From the NCBI RefSeq assembly GCF_022414535.1, contig NZ_JADWYM010000003.1:124001-188000 (forward strand): a DNA stretch of 64,000 bases. The letters are read 5' to 3'. Positions 59,689 to 64,000 of this stretch are shown in pieces. This DNA comes from Streptomyces sp. MUM 2J (GTDB lineage Bacteria > Actinomycetota > Actinomycetes > Streptomycetales > Streptomycetaceae). Every line of letters starts with the position of its first letter. Position 1 is the stretch's first letter. A program made the translations under genes and the position numbers. The notes beneath the pieces are model-generated. The model had not been told where the DNA came from. It worked only from the letters and a program-made list of their open reading frames with translations, and ran no database searches.

Positions 59689-60153
59689 ATGAGCGGCATG
59701 GTCGGTGACACGGACGACGACATCCAGGAACGGCGCCGGGGCGGCAGCGGGCACCGGACGGTTCCGCATCCGGCGGACGTGCGCATCGAGGCGTGGGGGG
59801 CGAGCCGGGAACGCTGCCTGGTGGAGGCCGCGCTGGGCATGGTGGAGTGCTTCGCGGACGTCAGGGCGGTGCGGCCCACCTCGGTCGAGCACGTCAGGCT
59901 GGCGGAGATCGACGACGACGATCTGCTCTCGGCGCTGCTGGAGGAGGTCGTCCGGCGTCTGGAGGTCGACGGGCGGGTGCCGGTCGACCTGGAGGCGGAC
60001 GACGCCGAGGACGGCCTGGAGGTGCGGCTGGCGCTGGCCGGGCTGTCCGACGTGAGGACGACCGGCACGGAGCCGAGGGACGTGACATGGCACGGGGTGC
60101 GGTTCGCCCCGGATCCCTACGGCTGGTCGTGCGCCGTGACCGTGGACGTATGA
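59689..60153 (+). CDS. Archease family protein
   Basis: The 154-residue protein has archease features: H-P-A-D-V-R-I-E-A-W-G early, a V-E-A-A-L-G-M-V-E helix, and the end W-H-G-V-R-F-A-P-D-P-Y-G-W-S. Archease helps the RNA ligase RtcB load GTP and metal. No rtcB lies adjacent, which is unusual for bacteria. The start could be ATG 59689 or ATG 59698. The first about 25 residues are charged and may be disordered. Confidence 0.75.
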   Translation: MSGMVGDTDDDIQERRRGGSGHRTVPHPADVRIEAWGASRERCLVEAALGMVECFADVRAVRPTSVEHVRLAEIDDDDLLSALLEEVVRRLEVDGRVPVDLEADDAEDGLEVRLALAGLSDVRTTGTEPRDVTWHGVRFAPDPYGWSCAVTVDV

Positions 60154-60289
60154 CGCCGGGCTCCTTCCCCGGGACCGGCGTCCTGCCCGATCCCGGGCTC
60201 CCCGTCGCACGGAACCGGCCGGCGGCGGTCCCGGGGGCGGTGTGCCGCAGGCCCGGCGCGTACCGTCGCCCGGCTCGTACCGTGGAGGT

Positions 60290-61414
60290 ATGGCCGACGG
60301 CACGGTGACGCTGTTCCTGTGCGGGGACGTGATGCTCGGGCGCGGCGTCGACCAGATCCTGTCGCGTCCGGGCGATCCGGCGCTGCGCGAGGAGTTCGTC
60401 GGCGACGCCCGCTCGTACGTGCGTCTGGCGGAATCGGTCAACGGGCCGATTCCGGCACCGGTGGCCCCGTCCTGGCCGTGGGGTGAGGCCCTGCCACTGC
60501 TGGACGCGGTCGCGCCGGACGCCCGGATCGTCAACCTGGAGACGTCCGTGACACGCAGTGACGACTTCGCTCCCGGCAAGGCGGTCCACTACCGCATGCA
60601 TCCGGACAACCTGCGCGCGCTGTCGGTGGCCCGGCCGGACGTGTGCGTGCTGGCCAACAACCACGTGCTGGACTTCGGGCGGCCGGGCCTGCTGGAGACC
60701 CTCGACGCGCTGGGCCGCGCGCGGTTGCGCACGGCGGGCGCGGGTCGCTCCGCCGCAGAGGCGTACGCGCCGGTGACGGTTCCGCTGCCGGACGGCGGAC
60801 GGGTGCTGGTACTGGCGCTGGGCGCCCGTACCAGCGGTGTCCCGCCGGACTGGGCGGCGCTCGCGGAAGAGCCGGGCGTGGCGTACCTGCCCGACCTGTC
60901 GGCGGCCACCGCCGCGACCGTCGTACGCCGCCTGCAGCAGGTCAAGCGCGTGGGTGACGTCGCCGTGGTGTCGGTGCACTGGGGCTCCAACTGGGGGTAC
61001 GCGGTGCCCCGCGAGCAGACGCGCTTCGCCCACGCGCTCGTGGACGGCGGCGCCGACGTGGTGCACGGGCACTCCTCGCACCATCCGCGTCCCATCGAGG
61101 TGTACCGCGGGCGTCTGGTGCTGCACGGCTGCGGCGACTTCATCGACGACTACGAGGGCATCACCGGGTACGAGGAGTTCCGCGACGACCTTCGGCTCGC
61201 CCACGTCGTGACGGTGGAGGCGGGCACGGGCCGGCTGCTCGGGCTGCGCATGGTGCCGCTGCGGGCCCGGCGAATGCGGCTGGAGGCGGCTGAGGAGGAG
61301 GACCGCACCTGGTTGTGCGGCGTGCTGGACCGGGTCAGCGAGGGCGTGCGGATCGCCCCGGGCCCCCACGGCACGCTGACGTTGCTCCCGCCGGACGCGG
61401 GGACCGGTCCCTGA
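60290..61414 (+). CDS. CapA family metallophosphatase-like protein
   Basis: The 374-residue protein of the CapA (PGA_cap) family has LFLCGDVMLGRG, I-V-N-L-E-T-S-V-T, VLANNHVLDFG, VVSVHWGSNW and HGHSSHHPRPIEVY, the conserved metal-site series of calcineurin-like enzymes. It is related to poly-gamma-glutamate synthesis proteins, but cytoplasmic versions of unknown role are common in Streptomyces. No signal peptide. A -10 TACCGT (60278-60283) is placed so that transcription may begin at the ATG itself. Confidence 0.85.
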   Translation: MADGTVTLFLCGDVMLGRGVDQILSRPGDPALREEFVGDARSYVRLAESVNGPIPAPVAPSWPWGEALPLLDAVAPDARIVNLETSVTRSDDFAPGKAVHYRMHPDNLRALSVARPDVCVLANNHVLDFGRPGLLETLDALGRARLRTAGAGRSAAEAYAPVTVPLPDGGRVLVLALGARTSGVPPDWAALAEEPGVAYLPDLSAATAATVVRRLQQVKRVGDVAVVSVHWGSNWGYAVPREQTRFAHALVDGGADVVHGHSSHHPRPIEVYRGRLVLHGCGDFIDDYEGITGYEEFRDDLRLAHVVTVEAGTGRLLGLRMVPLRARRMRLEAAEEEDRTWLCGVLDRVSEGVRIAPGPHGTLTLLPPDAGTGP

Positions 61415-61463
61415 CCCGGCGGCGGGTGCCCCGGCGGGTCGAGGACCGGTCCCCGCGTCCGGC
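61390..61463 (+). terminator. Long hairpin over the capA stop codon
   Basis: Perfect 21-bp arms (61390-61410 and 61443-61463) enclose a 32-nt loop with an inner GACCCG/CGGGTC stem. The left arm encodes the final residues of the CapA-like protein, and the TGA (61412-61414) is in the loop. Confidence 0.75.
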
Positions 61464-61682
61464 ACCGCCCGGTGCGCGCGGGGCTCAGGCGGCCCCGAAC
61501 GCGTCCCCGGGCCGGCGAGCGGCACGGTGCGCGGCCCTCGGTCCCCACCGGCGGAACCGCCGGCGCTGCGGCACCGGCGGGAGTGCCACGCCCTCGGCCG
61601 CCCGACGGCGTGCGTCCCGGCCGGGCGAGCGCGCACACTGGATGTGTGACCCCGTAACCGCGAGTGAGGTCCAAGGGGTGTC

Positions 61683-62117
61683 ATGAGCACTCTCGAAGAA
61701 CACGCAGACATCGGTGTCCGGGCCGACCGGGCCCGGGACTTCCTCCACCGGGTGGAGAACCACCCCGGCTTCCTGACCGGTGTGCGCGAAGCGCACACCG
61801 GGGGCGGCGGACGGGCGCGTCTCGGCGTGACGGCGGGTGACCGGACCCGAGAGGTCGACGCCGAGACAACCGACCATGATCAGGGACGCACCATGGAAGG
61901 GCAGACCACGAGCGGTCCCGGCCTCGCCGGATCGTTCACGCTGCAGCCCGTCGACGCCCGGCACACCCGGCTCAGCACCCGTCTGGAGTACGACCCGGCC
62001 GCCGTCCGGGACGCATTCGGCGGTCCGGGCGGCTTCGCCCAGGCCATCGCGCTCGAACGGCCGGCCCACAGCGGGCTCGAACAGTGCCGGCGGCTGCTGG
62101 AACAGGGCGCCCGGTGA
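61683..62117 (+). CDS. SRPBCC family protein
   Basis: The 144-residue protein fits the START/SRPBCC ligand-cavity fold: ADRARDFLHRVENHPGF near the start and RHTRLSTRLEYDP, a strand typical of polyketide cyclase-like members, later. No catalytic residue can be named. It begins with ATG 61683, about 270 bp after CapA; that gap contains the long hairpin and a promoter region. Confidence 0.75.
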   Translation: MSTLEEHADIGVRADRARDFLHRVENHPGFLTGVREAHTGGGGRARLGVTAGDRTREVDAETTDHDQGRTMEGQTTSGPGLAGSFTLQPVDARHTRLSTRLEYDPAAVRDAFGGPGGFAQAIALERPAHSGLEQCRRLLEQGAR

Positions 62118-62161
62118 TGCGCCGGGCTGCGCCCGGTGCCGGTCCGGCGCATGGTGGTGCC

Positions 62162-62449
62162 ATGGACAAGCGCCCCCCGGTGGTCGTACACCCCCCGTCG
62201 GACGACGGCGGACGGCGGGTGACGATCGAGGACGAGCAGGTGGGCACCGCCTACAGTTTCTTCGACGTGCTGGATCTGGTGCACGGGGCGGGCCTGCCGG
62301 GCGAGGACAGGGCCGTGGACGACCCCGATCTGATCGAGTGGCGCGGAGGCGGGCCGTACGACTGGAGCGACGGCGGCCGGAAGGACGCCGAGGACACCGG
62401 GACGGACGACAGCGCGGACGGCGACCGGACACCCGAGGACGACGGCTGA
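62162..62449 (+). CDS. Small acidic protein, function unknown
   Basis: The 95-residue protein begins DKRPPVVVHPPSDDGGRRV and has a conserved-looking middle V-T-I-E-D-E-Q-V-G-T-A-Y. The last 40 residues are Asp/Gly-rich. No hydrophobic segment. The ATG at 62162 has only a weak ribosome site, and the message may begin close to it. It follows the SRPBCC gene by 44 bp and may share its transcript. Confidence 0.6.
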   Translation: MDKRPPVVVHPPSDDGGRRVTIEDEQVGTAYSFFDVLDLVHGAGLPGEDRAVDDPDLIEWRGGGPYDWSDGGRKDAEDTGTDDSADGDRTPEDDG

Positions 62450-62603
62450 CGGGAGCCGCCCGTCCCGTGCCCCGATTCACCCGGACGCGCCGAGCGCTCC
62501 TGCCCCCGCTTGAGCGGGCGCCGGTCGGGGTACTCGCGCAGCGCCCGCTGCCGAGTCCGCCCGCCGGGCGGAAGCGGGGTCTGCCGCCGAGGGGTGAGCA
62601 CCC

Positions 62604-62786
62604 ATGTCAGAGATCTACGAACAGACACCGTCACAGGCCGAGGGCGAACGCGACGACCTCGCCGACGAGGAACGGGGCCCACGGGGCCGGACGGCGCGGC
62701 GGAGCGCCTACGATCCGCCGCGGACCACGCCCTCGCAGGCGGAGGGCGAGCGCGGCGACGAGACACCGGACGACCCGAACCGGTGA
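62604..62786 (+). CDS. Small hydrophilic protein with TPSQAEGER repeat
   Basis: The 60-residue, highly charged protein contains TPSQAEGER twice, at residues 8-16 and 42-50, each followed by acidic residues. It is likely unstructured and cytoplasmic. The ATG at 62604 has GAGGGGTGA upstream. Function unknown. Confidence 0.6.
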   Translation: MSEIYEQTPSQAEGERDDLADEERGPRGRTARRSAYDPPRTTPSQAEGERGDETPDDPNR

Positions 62787-62914
62787 CGACGGCCCCACCG
62801 GCCCGTGGACGAACGAGGCCGAGAGGGGTGCGCGGTCGCGTCCCCGGCCGTCCGGCCCCTGGACGGCACCGACCGCGAGGGTGTCCCGATCGGGCCGCCC
62901 GTGGAACAACGGGA

Positions 62915-62959
62915 CCGGGAGGGTGCGCTCCCGGGACCCACGGGGGCGCACCCTCCCGG
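62915..62959 (+). terminator. Hairpin before the DUF2267 gene
   Basis: Perfect 14-bp arms CCGGGAGGGTGCGC (62915-62928) and GCGCACCCTCCCGG (62946-62959). It may end the upstream small-gene transcript or shape the DUF2267 leader. Confidence 0.65.
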
Positions 62960-63015
62960 AGGAAGCACGACCGTTGCGCGGCCGTCCCAGGGAGGACCGC
63001 ACGAGGAGTGTGATC

Positions 63016-63444
63016 ATGAAGTACCCGGACATGGTCAGAACGACGGGCGACAGGATCGGGTTCGTCGACCTCGCCGAGGCCGAGCAGACGCTCCGGGCAG
63101 TACTGCGCACCGTCACCGAGCGGGTGCCCGCGGACTTGGCGGATCACCTCGCCACGCAGCTCCCGCACGAACTCGGCGATGTGCTGCGTCCCGCCGACCC
63201 GGCCACGGAGGCGGGCCATCCCCGTACCGTCGGCGAGCGCTTCGACCTCACGTCGTTCGTGGGCCGTGTGGCCTGGCGTGCCGGGGTCTCCGAGGACACC
63301 GCGCTCCGGCGTTCGGCCGCGGTGCTGGAGGTGCTGGACGCGGCCGTGGCCCCGGAATCGATGGAGCGGCTCACCCGTGTCCTGCCGCCCGACATCCGCG
63401 CACTGCTCCCGAGGGCCCGCGCCTCGGGGCCCCCGATCGCATAG
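63016..63444 (+). CDS. DUF2267 domain protein
   Basis: The 142-residue protein matches DUF2267: an early A-E-Q-T-L-R-A-V-L-R-T-V-T-E-R, D-L-A-D-H-L-A-T-Q-L-P, a middle F-V-G-R-V-A-W-R-A-G, and a last V-L-P-P-D-I-R-A-L-L. It is helical. Function unknown. The ATG at 63016 has GAGGAG 7-8 bp upstream. Its stop runs into a 55-bp copy of ATPase-gene DNA. Confidence 0.85.
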   Translation: MKYPDMVRTTGDRIGFVDLAEAEQTLRAVLRTVTERVPADLADHLATQLPHELGDVLRPADPATEAGHPRTVGERFDLTSFVGRVAWRAGVSEDTALRRSAAVLEVLDAAVAPESMERLTRVLPPDIRALLPRARASGPPIA

Positions 63445-63498
63445 GCCGCGTGCCGGTCGGCGAGGTCCACGGCCAGGTCGCCCGCGAGCAGCCCGGCC
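63444..63498 (-). repeat. 55-bp exact repeat, copy 2: P-type ATPase fragment
   Basis: These 55 bp equal 36371-36425 and, read leftward, would encode AGLLAGDLAVDLADRHAA of the P-type ATPase. The fragment begins on the last base of the DUF2267 stop codon. Outside it only weak similarity continues (a shared CACCGGCGG further on). It is probably a remnant of a second ATPase gene or the product of gene conversion. No intact gene surrounds it. Confidence 0.85.
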
Positions 63499-63637
63499 TT
63501 CCCCGTCACGGCACCGGCGGTGCCCGGTCGCCGGCGCTCGGGCCACCGTCCGTGCTCCGCAGGGCGGCGCCTAGACTGGACGGACAGGCCCGGACCACCC
63601 GCGCGGTGCCTCCGGTGCGGGAAGGCGGTGGCGCTCC

Positions 63638-64000
63638 ATGGCGTACGTCGCGGTCAGTGCACTGAGCCATCCCGGTCTGCTGCGCGAGCGCAACGAGGAC
63701 AGTCTCGCCGTCGGACCGTGGACGCTGTGCGCCACGGTGACGGAGAACCCGCAGACGCTGGTCTTCCCGCTCGGCACTCCGCTCGTCGTCGCCGTCGCCG
63801 ACGGTCTGGGCGGACATCCCGGCGGTCATCTGGCCAGTTCGCTGGCCGTCCGGCGGATCGCTTCGCTCGGGCCGGTCCTGAGCAGTGCGGACGCCGTGCG
63901 CGAGGCTCTGCACGAGTGCAACCGGGCCGTGTTCGAGGCCGGCGAAGGGGCAGGGAGCGGGGAACTCACCGCGATGGGCACGACCGTCGCCGGCATCGTG
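63638..64000 (+). CDS. PP2C-type protein serine/threonine phosphatase (partial)
   Basis: The first 121 residues are seen and the gene runs off the window. LRERNEDSLAVG and VVAVADGLGGHPGG are the first two PP2C motifs, providing the metal-binding aspartates. G-E-L-T-A-M-G-T-T-V-A-G is the third. It should dephosphorylate Ser/Thr on proteins in the cytoplasm. The ATG at 63638 has GGAAGG upstream. Confidence 0.88.
   Translation, partial: MAYVAVSALSHPGLLRERNEDSLAVGPWTLCATVTENPQTLVFPLGTPLVVAVADGLGGHPGGHLASSLAVRRIASLGPVLSSADAVREALHECNRAVFEAGEGAGSGELTAMGTTVAGIV

Noticed and set aside
60290..61414. Capsule or poly-gamma-glutamate synthesis locus
   Set aside because: The CapA-like gene stands alone, without capB or capC, and lacks a signal or membrane anchor.
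1..64000. tRNA, rRNA, CRISPR, phage or intact IS elements
   Set aside because: I found no cloverleaf with a T-loop, no regular short repeats with spacers, and no transposase or integrase motif in any real gene.

Overview
The window is chromosomal DNA of a high-GC actinobacterium, almost certainly Streptomyces or a close relative. The reasons are a very GC-rich composition, many GTG starts, GTGA/ATGA stop-start overlaps, families tied to mycothiol and cofactor F420 (maleylpyruvate isomerase family, deazaflavin-dependent oxidoreductase, LLM and PPOX F420 enzymes), and several families I know mainly from Streptomyces (DUF6332, DUF6421, DUF6986, DUF6214). I see no rRNA, tRNA, CRISPR array, phage block or intact insertion sequence.

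Layout. 0.1-5.3 kb: small enzymes, a TetR regulator with a four-copy operator array facing a deazaflavin-dependent oxidoreductase, and a geranylgeranyl-reductase-like flavoprotein. 5.5-11 kb: M20 dipeptidase; a MerR regulator divergent from a two-domain alpha/beta hydrolase across a 19-bp-spacer promoter; a kinase-Nudix fusion. 11-18 kb: a ROK sugar kinase and LacI regulator sharing a palindromic operator, a DUF6986 aldolase-like gene, and the electron-transfer flavoprotein pair. 18-24 kb: flavin reductase, thioredoxin, acyltransferase behind a 14-bp repeat, then a tightly coupled DUF6421 / SDR / threonine-aldolase operon. 24-33 kb: glycerophosphodiesterase, GNAT, VOC, M56 peptidase, a TetR/SDR pair across a large palindrome, PAP2 phosphatase, DUF1232, an isolated TetR gene, DUF6214 and an FprA-type ferredoxin reductase.

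33.5-42 kb: a 1424-residue P-type ATPase with a low-complexity partner and an Rv1733c-like membrane protein, a BNR-repeat protein, and a lipoprotein made only of the SecD periplasmic domain. 42-50.3 kb: a reduced complex-I-like operon (nuoA, a fused NuoB/NuoD-like protein, nuoH, J, K, L, M, N) lacking all NADH-input and peripheral iron-sulfur genes. This is the most unusual system here: the B/D fusion lacks the N2-cluster cysteines, carries a histidine every third residue in its linker, and some antiporter-like subunits have altered key residues. 50.6-64 kb: uracil-DNA glycosylase, an N-acetylglucosamine-kinase-like gene, CbiX chelatase, lactonase, FUSC permease, AsnC regulator, a coupled F420 operon ending in a LysR effector domain without HTH, archease, CapA, SRPBCC, small acidic proteins, DUF2267, a 55-bp exact copy of part of the ATPase gene, and the start of a PP2C phosphatase cut by the window edge.

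Gene ends come from stop codons and are reliable. Starts were chosen by Shine-Dalgarno match and family alignment from memory. Functions come from motifs and family recognition by eye; no database search was run.
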